Part shown: piece after piece, positions 7,957-15,129 of the stretch
Position numbering within the stretch: position 1 is the stretch's first letter
How the letters are laid out: every line of letters starts with the position of its first letter
NCBI GenBank assembly: GCA_958423465.1
Contig: CATZRD010000042.1
Span: forward strand, 1 to 19,503
Direction of reading: 5' to 3'
Length of the DNA stretch: 19,503 nt
From: an uncultured Oscillospiraceae bacterium
Lineage (GTDB): Bacteria > Bacillota > Clostridia > Oscillospirales > Oscillospiraceae
The notes under the pieces: model-generated
What the model was told of the DNA's origin: nothing
The model's input: only the letters and a program-made list of their open reading frames with translations
Database searches by the model: none
Made by a program: the position numbers and the translations under genes

Positions 7957-8709
7957 GTGGAAAAGCGGATACTGGAGGTCTGCGTGGACTCCCTGGAGTC
8001 CGCCCTGGCCGCCAAACAAGGCGGCGCGGACCGGCTGGAGCTGTGCTCCGGTCTGGTGGTGGGGGGCCTGACCCCCAGCCCGGCCCTGTTCGACGCGGTG
8101 CGGGAGGAGACGGGCCTGCCGGTGAACGTGCTGATCCGGCCCCGGTTCGGGGACTTCCTCTACACCTCCGGGGAGTTGGAGATCATGGCCCGGGATATGG
8201 CGTACTTCGCCCAGCGGGGAGCCAGCGGCCTGGTGACCGGCGCGCTGCGGCCTGACGGCAGGCTGGACCGGGGGGCCATGGGGGAGCTGCTGGCCGCCGC
8301 CGGGGGCCGTCCCGTCACCCTCCACCGGGCCTTCGACGTGTGCCGGGACCCCCGGGAGACCATGGAGCTGGCCTTTGCGCTGGGGGTGGGCACCATCCTC
8401 ACCTCCGGCCAGCAGGCGGACGCCTGGACAGGCCGGGACCTCATCGGGGAACTTCTGGACCGGGCGGAAGGCAGGGGGGACATCCTCATCGGCGGCGGCG
8501 TGAACGCCGCCGTGATCCGGGATTTCCGCCGCAGCCTGCCCCTGGCCCGCTGCTTCCATATGTCCGGCAAGGAGGTGCTGGACAGCGGCATGACCTTCCG
8601 CAACCCCCGGGTCTCCATGGGCCTTCCCGGCATCAGCGAGTTCCAGGTCTGGCGCACCGGGGAGGATGCCGTCCGTGAGGCGGCAAAAGCCCTGAAAAAA
8701 GATATCTGA
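7957..8709 (+). CDS. cutC: CutC family protein (copper homeostasis protein family, TIM barrel)
   Basis: The 250-residue length and conserved blocks are those of CutC: EVCVDSLESA near the start, GGADRLELCS (22-31), GGLTPS (36-41), LIRPRFGDFLY (59-69), TLHRAFD (121-127) and GGGVN (179-183). The fold is a TIM barrel. A copper role was proposed from E. coli genetics, but the biochemical function of the family is not settled, so the name should not be taken as a proven activity. The start is a GTG directly after the aminopeptidase stop, with GGAGG inside the end of the upstream gene, so translation is likely coupled. The transglutaminase gene begins one base after its stop. Confidence 0.93.
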   Translation: MEKRILEVCVDSLESALAAKQGGADRLELCSGLVVGGLTPSPALFDAVREETGLPVNVLIRPRFGDFLYTSGELEIMARDMAYFAQRGASGLVTGALRPDGRLDRGAMGELLAAAGGRPVTLHRAFDVCRDPRETMELAFALGVGTILTSGQQADAWTGRDLIGELLDRAEGRGDILIGGGVNAAVIRDFRRSLPLARCFHMSGKEVLDSGMTFRNPRVSMGLPGISEFQVWRTGEDAVREAAKALKKDI

Positions 8710-8710
8710 C

Positions 8711-11134
8711 ATGGAAACATACTTTACAGAATATGCGGAGCGGGTCCACGCCGCCTGCCGCCGGAATTTGGCGCAGTGGCCCCAGGTCCGGAGGGAGCTG
8801 GCGGCGGTGCTGCCGGCGCTCCCGGCGGAGGAGGCCCTGTGCCTGGAGGCGGTGTACGCCGGGCTTGGCCCTCAGGATCTGGCGGGTCAGCCGGTGGAGC
8901 GGCTGCTGGGGGAGGTCCGGTGCGCGTTAGCGGCCCTGGCGGACCGGGATTGGCAGATCCCGCCGGAGCTGTTTTTCGACTATGTGCTGCCGCCCCGGGT
9001 AAACAACGAGTGGCCCGACGGAGCCCGTCCCTGGCTGCGCCGGGAACTGGCGGAACTTGTAAAGGGGAAAAACTTGACGGATACCGCCCTGACGGTGAAT
9101 CGCTGGTGCCGCAGCCGGGCGGTCTACGCCCCAACGGATGACCGGACCATCGCCCCGCTGGGCATGTGCCGGAGGACCCGGGGCCGCTGCGGAGAGGAAT
9201 CCACCCTGCTTACTGCCGCTCTGCGGGCGGTGGGCGTCCCCGCCCGGCAGGTCTACGCCCCCCGGTGGTCCCACTGCGACGACAACCACGCCTGGGTGGA
9301 GTTCTTCGACGGCTCCCATTGGCGGTACATGGGGGCCTGCGAGCCGGAGGAGACGCCGGACGTGGGCTGGTTCACCGCCGCCGCCTCCCGGGCCATGGTA
9401 GTCCGGGCCCTGGTCCCGGACTGGGAGCGGGGCGGCTGCCGGGTGGTGAACGTCACGGACCGCTACGCCCCTACGGCGGTCCTCACCGTGACCTGCCTCC
9501 GGGGCGGTGTCCCGGCGGCGGGGGTCCCCGTCCGCTTTCAGGTGGTGAACGACAGCCGCCTCTGCACCATCTATGAGGCCGTCACCGGCGGAAATGGTCG
9601 GGTATCCCTGACCTGCGGCCTGGGGAGCCTCACGGTGTCCGTCTGGTGGGACGGCCGCCTGACGGAGGGCCAGATCGATACCCGCCGGGAGCGCGCTGTG
9701 ACCCTCCGGTGGGAGGAGGGGGCGGACCCCGCCTGCCGGGAGGAGGAGCGGGCCTGGGAGCAGATCCCGCCTGCGGAGCGGATGCCGCCGCCGGTGCCGG
9801 ACTGGTCTCCGGCCCACCGGGAGGCCGTGGCGGCCTGCGAGGCGGCTCTGATCCGGCGGCGGGAGGACTTTCCCCGGGACGGCTCCCGCTGGCTGACTTT
9901 GGCGGCGGGGAACTGGGAGGAGATCCGGGCCTTTCTGGCCCTGCCGCAGTTTACGCCGGCGGACAAGGAGGCGGTGCTCTCCACTCTGACGGAGAAGGAT
10001 TTTGCCGATGTGACGGCGGAGACTCTGGCCGACGCCCTTACCGCCGCCCTGCCCTGGAAGGGGCGGTATCAGCCGCTGGTCTGGGCCAACTGGGTCCTGG
10101 CCCCCCGGGTAGAGCACGAGCCGCTGCTGCCCATCCGGTGCGAGCTGATGAGCCGCCTGGCGGGGGAGGGGCTGCACACGGGAGAGGACGTGCTGGCCTG
10201 GATGCGCCAAAATATCAAGCCTGTAAAGGATCATGGCATGACAGACCGGCGGGGGGACGCCGCGGGCTATGTCCGCCACGGACTCTGTCCTGAGGGGGAG
10301 TGGAATCTGCTGGCGGTCCAGCTCTGCCGGGCCCTGGGACTCCCGGCCTTCCTGGCCCCGGAGGACGGACGGCTCATGCTGGTGGCGGAGGGGAGGGCCT
10401 ATGTCCCCGGCGGACAGGAGGGGGCGTTCCGCCTCCGGCTGACCGCGCCGGAGGGTCCACTGACCTATGGGGAGCACTTTTCTCTGGCCCGCTGGACGGG
10501 GGAGGCGTACCGGCCCCTGGCCCTGTCCCACAGGGTGGAGGACCACTGGGACTTGTTTCTTTCCCCCGGGGCCTACCGGCTCACCACCGCCCGGCGGCAG
10601 GTGGACGGTAGCCTCGGCGTCCGGCAGCGGGATCTGGTCCTGAGGGAGGACCGGACGGTGGAGCTTGCCCTGGAGCCGGACCGGACGGCGGAAAAGCTGC
10701 GCAGCGCGGAACTTCCGCCCGTCATGGCAGTTCCCTTTACAGACGGTGCAGCGGAGGATCTGACCGCTCCCACCGGCGGCGGAAGCCTGGCGCTGTTCGC
10801 TCAGCCGGGGGCGGAGCCAACGGAGCATCTGTTTCAGGAGCTGCTGGAGCTGGCGGAGAGCTTCCGGCAGGGGGAGTGGCCTGTAACGATCCTTCTCTCC
10901 CGGCGGGAAGAGGCGGAGAACGCCACCCTCCGCCGGGTGCTGGAGGCCCTGCCCGCCGCCCGGTGCCGCCTCTATGGCGGTGATACCTATGACCTCCGCC
11001 GCTCTTTGGGGGTGGGGGACGCCCGCCTGCCCCTGGCGGTGGTCCTGGACCGGCGGGGGAGAGGCGTCTATGCCTGCGCCAACTACAATATCCGCGCGGC
11101 CCACACCCTGCTGCGGATTTTGAAGCTGATGTAA
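8711..11134 (+). CDS. Large cytosolic transglutaminase-like domain protein with Ig-like and C-terminal thioredoxin-like regions
   Basis: The 807-residue protein has an N-terminal helical region (1-115) and a transglutaminase-like core (about 120-235). The core carries the catalytic Cys in GRCGEES (C160) and His in DDNHAWVEFF (H193). At the place of the usual catalytic Asp the chain reads WRYMGACEPEE, so Gly208 or Glu211 occupies the spot. Residues about 244-335 look like a carboxypeptidase-regulatory/Ig-type beta domain (VTDRYAP, GVPAAGVPVRFQVVN, GNGRVSLTCGLG). The long C-terminal half is of unknown function; its last 110 residues resemble a thioredoxin fold without a CxxC (LALFAQPG, then PLAVVLDRRGRGVYACANYNIR). 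There is no signal peptide or membrane segment. The start lacks a clear ribosome binding site and lies one base after the cutC stop, which suggests coupling. The substrate is unknown. Confidence 0.85.
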   Translation: METYFTEYAERVHAACRRNLAQWPQVRRELAAVLPALPAEEALCLEAVYAGLGPQDLAGQPVERLLGEVRCALAALADRDWQIPPELFFDYVLPPRVNNEWPDGARPWLRRELAELVKGKNLTDTALTVNRWCRSRAVYAPTDDRTIAPLGMCRRTRGRCGEESTLLTAALRAVGVPARQVYAPRWSHCDDNHAWVEFFDGSHWRYMGACEPEETPDVGWFTAAASRAMVVRALVPDWERGGCRVVNVTDRYAPTAVLTVTCLRGGVPAAGVPVRFQVVNDSRLCTIYEAVTGGNGRVSLTCGLGSLTVSVWWDGRLTEGQIDTRRERAVTLRWEEGADPACREEERAWEQIPPAERMPPPVPDWSPAHREAVAACEAALIRRREDFPRDGSRWLTLAAGNWEEIRAFLALPQFTPADKEAVLSTLTEKDFADVTAETLADALTAALPWKGRYQPLVWANWVLAPRVEHEPLLPIRCELMSRLAGEGLHTGEDVLAWMRQNIKPVKDHGMTDRRGDAAGYVRHGLCPEGEWNLLAVQLCRALGLPAFLAPEDGRLMLVAEGRAYVPGGQEGAFRLRLTAPEGPLTYGEHFSLARWTGEAYRPLALSHRVEDHWDLFLSPGAYRLTTARRQVDGSLGVRQRDLVLREDRTVELALEPDRTAEKLRSAELPPVMAVPFTDGAAEDLTAPTGGGSLALFAQPGAEPTEHLFQELLELAESFRQGEWPVTILLSRREEAENATLRRVLEALPAARCRLYGGDTYDLRRSLGVGDARLPLAVVLDRRGRGVYACANYNIRAAHTLLRILKLM

Positions 11135-11222
11135 CCTCTGCGTTACATAAAGCGTTTCCCCGTGCGGCTTTCTGTTTACATCCGCGGCAACCGGCGGTTG
11201 CGGGCGTGTCAACCGGAATTGA

Positions 11223-11265
11223 CCGGCCCCGGCTGTGGTCCAGAATGGACCACGGCCGGGGCCGG
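11223..11265 (+). terminator. Strong intrinsic terminator of the aminopeptidase operon
   Basis: Arms 11223-11241 and 11247-11265 form a 19-bp stem with one G-U pair and a 5-base loop (AGAAT), followed by a T-rich tail (CTTGGTTTGTTTT). It lies 89 bases after the transglutaminase stop. On the minus strand it is not preceded closely by a gene end. Confidence 0.88.
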
Positions 11266-11274
11266 CTTGGTTTG

Positions 11275-11295
11275 TTTTACGAAGCGAAGTCTCGC
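11275..11295. repeat. Intergenic repeat module, copy 1
   Basis: This 21-base segment matches 12639-12659 at 17 positions; all four differences are transitions. It contains the small hairpin GCGA-AGTC-TCGC, which reads GCGG-AGCC-CCGC in copy 2, so one closing pair changes from A-T to G-C on both sides. Both copies lie on the downstream side of minus-strand gene ends, each beyond another hairpin. Confidence 0.6.
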
Positions 11296-11311
11296 GATAC
11301 AGCTCTTTTTG

Positions 11312-11337
11312 ATCCTTTTTCTTATCTGAAAAAGGAT
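11312..11337 (-). terminator. Hairpin downstream of the aminotransferase gene
   Basis: A perfect 10-bp stem (11312-11321 with 11328-11337) and a 6-base loop start 7 bases beyond the aminotransferase stop. The stem is AT-rich and the following minus-strand sequence is CAAAAAGAG rather than a U tract, so termination may be weak. The hairpin is similar in layout to 12722-12748. Confidence 0.5.
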
Positions 11338-11344
11338 GGATGCC

Positions 11345-12514
11345 TTACGCCATCTTCTCCTTGATATGGCTCAGGCGGTCCAGAGCCTCCAGGAGGGTGG
11401 CGTCCTGCTTGGCGAAGTGGACGCGGACGATGTCGTTGACGCCCTTCTCGTTGAAGAAGGAGGTGCCGGGGACGCAGGCCACGCCCACCTTCCGGGCCAT
11501 CTCCTCGCAGAATTCCACGTCGGTCTGGCCCTTTTTCAGATAGGGCCCGATGTTGGCCAGAACGAAGTAGGCGCCCTGGGGATCGGTAAAGGGAATACCG
11601 ATATTCGCTAGGCCCTCGGTGAAGAGCTTCTTCATGTGGGCGTAGTGGGCGCCGAACTCGTCGTAGTAGCTGTCGGGCATATCCAGGCCCACCACGGCGG
11701 CCTCCATCAGGGGGGCGGGAGCGCCCACGGTGTTGAAGTCGTGGTACTGCTTGATCCGGTCCATGATGGGCTTGGGGGCGATGGCGTAGCCCAGCCGCCA
11801 GCCGGTGACGGAGTAGGTCTTGGAGAGGCTGGAGCAGCTGACCGTGCGCTCCCACATGCCGGGAAGGCTGTTCATATAGACATGCTTGTGGCCGTCGTAG
11901 AGGATGTGCTCATAGACCTCGTCCATGATGGCGTACACGTCGTACTTGACGCACAGGTCCGCGATGAGCTTCAGCTCGTCGTAGGTGAACACCTTGCCGC
12001 TGGGGTTGGAGGGGTTGCAGATCAGAATCGCCTTGACGCCCTGCTTGAAGGCGTCCTCCAGCACGTTGGCGTCGAAGTCAAAGGCGGGGGGGACCAGAGG
12101 GATGAACACCGGCTCGCAGTCGGCCATGATGGCCTGGGCCCGGTAGTTCTCAAAGTAGGGGGAGAACATGGCGATCTTGTCCCCGGGATTGGTCAGGGCG
12201 AAAATGGTGTCCACCATGGCCTCCGTGGAGCCGATGGTCACCACGATCTCCTGGTCCGGGTCCAGCTTCCGGCCCATGAACCGGCCGCACTTCCGGGCCA
12301 GGGCCTGACGGAAGTTGGGCGCGCCCATGGTGATGGGATACTGGTGGGGGCCAAGATAGCTCACCTCCGCCAGGCGGTCCAGCATGGCCTTGGGCGGGTC
12401 GAAGTCCGGGAAGCCCTGGGCCAGGTTGATGGCCCCGCAGTCGAGGGAGATCCGGGTCATCCGCCGGATCACCGAGTCCGTGAAGAGCTTGTTCTTTCTG
12501 CTCATTTCCTGCAT
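11345..12514 (-). CDS. PLP-dependent class I/II aminotransferase, aromatic / kynurenine-aminotransferase type
   Basis: The 389-residue fold-type I aminotransferase has the PLP lysine K232 in SSLSKTYSVTGWRLGY, D198 and Y201 in IMDEVYEH, the CNPSNPSGKV turn (166-175) and the substrate-carboxylate arginine R364 in DIVRVHFAK. The opening INLAQGFPDFDPP (29-41) is characteristic of the kynurenine/glutamine transaminase K and methionine-aromatic aminotransferases. It would interconvert phenylpyruvate or indolepyruvate with the amino acid. It lies downstream of the ior-paaK-ACT genes on the same strand, which supports an aromatic substrate, but a 244-bp hairpin-rich gap leaves open whether it shares their transcript. 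A second ATG three codons in is an alternative start; AAAGGA stands upstream of the first. Exact substrate is not proven. Confidence 0.92.
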   Translation of the reverse strand: MQEMSRKNKLFTDSVIRRMTRISLDCGAINLAQGFPDFDPPKAMLDRLAEVSYLGPHQYPITMGAPNFRQALARKCGRFMGRKLDPDQEIVVTIGSTEAMVDTIFALTNPGDKIAMFSPYFENYRAQAIMADCEPVFIPLVPPAFDFDANVLEDAFKQGVKAILICNPSNPSGKVFTYDELKLIADLCVKYDVYAIMDEVYEHILYDGHKHVYMNSLPGMWERTVSCSSLSKTYSVTGWRLGYAIAPKPIMDRIKQYHDFNTVGAPAPLMEAAVVGLDMPDSYYDEFGAHYAHMKKLFTEGLANIGIPFTDPQGAYFVLANIGPYLKKGQTDVEFCEEMARKVGVACVPGTSFFNEKGVNDIVRVHFAKQDATLLEALDRLSHIKEKMA

Positions 12515-12545
12515 AACAGCTCAATCCTTTCGTGTTTGGCATAGT

Positions 12546-12569
12546 CAAAAAAGCGCGGGCGCTTTTTTG
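12546..12569. terminator. Terminator-like hairpin in front of the aminotransferase gene
   Basis: An 11-base inverted repeat (12546-12556 with 12559-12569) combines a GCGC core with runs of six A and six T, the layout of a bidirectional intrinsic terminator. The tight centre would open to a 4-base loop. It ends only about 31 bases before the aminotransferase start codon, and no convincing promoter lies between. Confidence 0.5.
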
Positions 12570-12593
12570 AATTCACTTCGCTCTGCGCCTCTG

Positions 12594-12611
12594 TTGGCCG
12601 AAAACGGCCAA
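12594..12611. repeat. Small perfect hairpin in the ACT-aminotransferase gap
   Basis: Seven-base arms TTGGCCG and CGGCCAA enclose AAAA. It is one of four inverted repeats packed in the 244-bp gap. No function is assigned. Confidence 0.5.
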
Positions 12612-12638
12612 TTCGACGCTCGCTCCGTGCAAGGTGTT

Positions 12639-12659
12639 TTTTACGAGGCGGAGCCCCGC
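12639..12659. repeat. Intergenic repeat module, copy 2
   Basis: This is the second copy of the 21-base module at 11275-11295, in the same orientation relative to the flanking minus-strand genes. In both places it is accompanied by an AT-rich hairpin close to the stop codon of the upstream gene (12722-12748 here). Confidence 0.6.
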
Positions 12660-12686
12660 AAAAAACGATTTTCCTTCATTTCTCCC

Positions 12687-12708
12687 ATGCGAAACGATCG
12701 TTTCGCAT
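12687..12708. repeat. Perfect 22-bp palindrome
   Basis: The two halves (ATGCGAAACGA and its complement) meet without a spacer, so it resembles a dyad-symmetric protein site as much as an RNA hairpin. It lies in the ACT-aminotransferase gap, 173 bases before the aminotransferase start. No regulator gene is nearby to assign it to. Confidence 0.5.
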
Positions 12709-12721
12709 AAAATTTCTTTTG

Positions 12722-12748
12722 ATTCTTTTCTTTCATAAAGAAAAGAAT
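12722..12748 (-). terminator. AT-rich hairpin downstream of the ACT-domain gene
   Basis: Perfect 12-base arms (12722-12733 and 12737-12748) enclose CAT and begin 10 bases after the stop of the ACT gene. The minus-strand sequence that follows is CAAAAGAAATTTTAT, not a clean U tract. It may terminate the ior operon only partly, or protect the 3' end of the message. Confidence 0.5.
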
Positions 12749-12758
12749 GTATGCCGCC

Positions 12759-13190
12759 TCAGTGGATTCCCAGCTCCTCGCCGGGGACGGAGGCCAGACC
12801 GTTCTTTGTCAGCACATCCTCCAGGGCGGCAGGGTCCGCCACCCGGAAGATCATATAGGCCAGGCCGTTTTTCTGGCCGAACACGGAGTACATATACTCG
12901 ATGTCCATGCCCGCCGCGCTGAGCACGCCCAGCACCTGGCTCAGTCCGCCGGGCCGGTCGGGCACCGCCACCGCCACTACCGGCGTCATGGTGAGGATGA
13001 AGCCGTGCTCCAGCAGAATGGAGGAGGCCCGCTGGGCGTCGTCCACAATGAGGCGCAGCACGCCGTAGTCCGCGGTCTCCGCGATGCTGATGGCCCGGAG
13101 GTCCACATGGTTTTCCGACAGGGTGGCGGTGATCTCCGCCAGCTGGCCGGACCGGTTCTCCAAAAATACAGAGATCTGATGAATGGTCAT
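12759..13190 (-). CDS. Tandem ACT-domain protein, putative amino acid-binding regulator
   Basis: The 143-residue protein consists of two ACT domains and little else. The first (about 1-68) opens MTIHQISVFLENRSGQLAEITATL; the second (about 70-140) has VAVAVPDRPGGLSQVLGVLSAAGMDIEYMYS. ACT domains bind small ligands, mostly amino acids, at dimer interfaces and confer allosteric control on partner enzymes (family knowledge). Stand-alone tandem ACT proteins next to ior and paaK genes are a recurrent arrangement as far as I know. Here it could sense an aromatic amino acid and act on the ligase or the oxidoreductase; this is inference. It starts 16 bases after the ligase stop behind AAGGAGGAGG, so it belongs to the same operon. 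Confidence 0.88.
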   Translation of the reverse strand: MTIHQISVFLENRSGQLAEITATLSENHVDLRAISIAETADYGVLRLIVDDAQRASSILLEHGFILTMTPVVAVAVPDRPGGLSQVLGVLSAAGMDIEYMYSVFGQKNGLAYMIFRVADPAALEDVLTKNGLASVPGEELGIH

Positions 13191-13206
13191 AGCAGCTGCC
13201 TCCTCC

Positions 13207-14505
13207 TTAAATTTTCCGTTTGTCGATGACGCGGACGGCCTTGCCCTCGCTGCGGGTGATGGTCTTGGGGGCCACCAGGCGGACCTTGGCGTAGATGCCC
13301 AGCATGGCCTTCAGGGCGGCCACCAGGCCCTTCTCTATCTCGGTGATCCGGCCCAGGTTGTCGGAGAAGTTCTCCGCCGTCATCTCCACCATGACCTCCA
13401 GGGTGTCGGAGTTGTTCACCCGGTCCACGATGATCTGGTAGTTGGCAGGGTAGCCCTGCTCCAGCAGAACGGTCTCGATCTGGCTGGGGAATACGTTGAC
13501 GCCCTTGACGATGAGCATATCGTCGCTGCGGCCCATGGGCTTGCTCATCTTCACATGGGTGCGGCCGCAGGAGCATTTCTTCCGGGAGAGGATGCAGATG
13601 TCCCGGGTCCGGTAGCGCAGCAGGGGGAAGGCCTCCTTGGTGATGGAGGTGAACACCAGCTCGCCCTTGCTGCCCTCGGGGAGGACCTCGCCGGTGTCGG
13701 GATCGATGATCTCCGCGATGAAGTGGTCCTCGTTGATGTGCATACCGGTCTGCTCGCTGCACTCGAAGCTGACGCCCGGTCCGCTGGTCTCGGTGAGGCC
13801 GTAGATGTCGTAAGCCTTGATGCCCAGCTTGTTCTGGATATCCTGGCGCATCTCCTCGCTCCAGGCCTCGGCCCCGAAGATGCCGGCCTTCAGCTTGATC
13901 TTGTCCCGCAGGCCCCGCTCGTGGATGCTCTCCGCCAGGTAGGCGGCGTAGGAGGGGGTGCAGCAGAGGATGGTGGAGCCAAGATCCACCATGAACTGGA
14001 GCTGCCGGTCCGTGTTGCCGGAGGACATGGGCAGGGTCAGGCAGCCCACCTTGTGGCTGCCGCCGTTGAGGCCCGGCCCGCCGGTGAAGAGGCCGTAGCC
14101 GTAGCAGACGTGGCACACGTCCTCGTTGGTGCCGCCGGCGGCCACGATGGCCCGGGCGCAGCAGTCCTCCCACAGGTCCAGGTCGTGCTGGGTGTAAAAG
14201 GCCACCACCCGCCGTCCAGTGGTGCCGGAGGTGGACTGGATGCGGACGCAGTCCTTCAGGGGCTTGGCCAGTAGGCCGTAGGGGTATGCCTCCCGCAGGT
14301 CGTCCTTGGTAAGAAAGGGCAGCTTGTGGAGATCCTCCACGCCCCGGATGTCCTCGGGGGTAAGGCCCTTTTCCTCCATCTTTTTGCGGTAATAGGGGAC
14401 GTTGTCCCAGACGTGGTGCACCTGCTTTACCAGGCGCTCGTTCTGCCAGGCCAGGATCTGTTCCCGGCTGGCGCACTCGATCTCAGGCTGATAGTAACGC
14501 TCCAT
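13207..14505 (-). CDS. paaK: Phenylacetate-CoA ligase (PaaK type), AMP-forming
   Basis: PaaK-type enzymes join an arylacetate to CoA with ATP giving AMP and pyrophosphate. The 432-residue length fits the compact PaaK group. The P-loop STSGTTGRR is at residues 91-99, the adenylation motif YDIYGLTETSGPG at about 232-244, and the C-terminal GRSDDMLIVKGVNVFPSQIE block at 325-344, with CSCGRTH at 311-317. The likely catalytic lysine is in RSEGKAVRVID near the end. The start at 14505 follows GGAGAGAG. It lies 49 bases downstream of iorB and 16 bases upstream of the ACT gene. Together with IorAB it links free arylacetate to arylpyruvate; the T-box suggests the ligase works in the acid-activating direction. 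Confidence 0.93.
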   Translation of the reverse strand: MERYYQPEIECASREQILAWQNERLVKQVHHVWDNVPYYRKKMEEKGLTPEDIRGVEDLHKLPFLTKDDLREAYPYGLLAKPLKDCVRIQSTSGTTGRRVVAFYTQHDLDLWEDCCARAIVAAGGTNEDVCHVCYGYGLFTGGPGLNGGSHKVGCLTLPMSSGNTDRQLQFMVDLGSTILCCTPSYAAYLAESIHERGLRDKIKLKAGIFGAEAWSEEMRQDIQNKLGIKAYDIYGLTETSGPGVSFECSEQTGMHINEDHFIAEIIDPDTGEVLPEGSKGELVFTSITKEAFPLLRYRTRDICILSRKKCSCGRTHVKMSKPMGRSDDMLIVKGVNVFPSQIETVLLEQGYPANYQIIVDRVNNSDTLEVMVEMTAENFSDNLGRITEIEKGLVAALKAMLGIYAKVRLVAPKTITRSEGKAVRVIDKRKI

Positions 14506-14554
14506 TGGCTGTCTCTCTCCTGTCGTATGTAGTGGTGATAAGGGGCGGCGGCGC

Positions 14555-15127
14555 TTACGCGTTCCGCCCCAGGTCGAAGGCCTGCTTGTTCAGTTCCAGG
14601 AACCTGGGGGGGACGCTCTTCTCAATGGCGCTCATCCACTCCTCCCGGGTGAAGTCGAACCATTTGGACAGCCGGCCCAGGAGCACCAGGTTCACCGCCT
14701 TGCTGCTGCCGGCCTCCTCCGCCAGGGCCAGAGCGTCGATGGCGTCCAGATCCACCCCCGCGGCGCGGAGCTTCCCCGTCAGATCCTCCGGATAAGCCGC
14801 CGCGCCGGTGATGACGGGCATAGGGGCGATCTGTTGGGTGTTGGTGATGAGCTTGCCGCCGGGGGCCAGGTACTCCGTCCACCGGGCCGCCTCCAGCAGC
14901 TCGAAGGAGAGGATGAAGTCCGCCTGCCCCTTGTCGATGACGGGGGAGCGCACCGCGTCTCCCCAGCGGACGTAGGTGACCACGCTGCCGCCCCGCTGGC
15001 TCATGCCGTGGACCTCGCTGACCTTCACGTCATAGCCCTGGCTGAGCAGGACCCGGCCCAGCAGCTTGCTGGCCAGCAGGGTGCCCTGGCCGCCTACGCC
15101 GACGATCATGATATTCTTCGTTTCCAT
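14555..15127 (-). CDS. iorB: Indolepyruvate ferredoxin oxidoreductase, beta (gamma-domain) subunit
   Basis: The 190-residue subunit has the pyruvate ferredoxin/flavodoxin oxidoreductase gamma-type domain with GVGGQGTLLASKLLG near the N-terminus and EVHGMSQRGGSVVTYVRWG (about 39-57), both hallmarks of IorB. It partners IorA in the ferredoxin- and CoA-dependent interconversion of arylpyruvates (indolepyruvate, phenylpyruvate, hydroxyphenylpyruvate) with arylacetyl-CoA and CO2. The start at 15127 lies two bases after the iorA stop behind AGGAGG; an upstream extension of the frame would overlap iorA in another reading frame and is not needed. Length is normal and nothing is missing. Confidence 0.95.
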   Translation of the reverse strand: METKNIMIVGVGGQGTLLASKLLGRVLLSQGYDVKVSEVHGMSQRGGSVVTYVRWGDAVRSPVIDKGQADFILSFELLEAARWTEYLAPGGKLITNTQQIAPMPVITGAAAYPEDLTGKLRAAGVDLDAIDALALAEEAGSSKAVNLVLLGRLSKWFDFTREEWMSAIEKSVPPRFLELNKQAFDLGRNA

Positions 15128-15129
15128 GG

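Noticed and set aside
5941..8712. Minus-strand open frame of 923 codons
   Set aside because: It runs antisense through the M17 aminopeptidase and cutC, whose motifs are intact; its product is Gly/Gln/His/Pro-rich without family features, as expected for a GC-rich shadow frame.
8927..11212. Minus-strand open frame of 761 codons
   Set aside because: Antisense to the transglutaminase-like gene, has no ribosome binding site or recognisable domain, and would run through the 11223-11265 region near its start.
11636..14274. Two long plus-strand frames (11636-12544 and 13183-14274)
   Set aside because: Both are antisense to genes with complete catalytic motifs (aminotransferase, PaaK) and show no features of their own.
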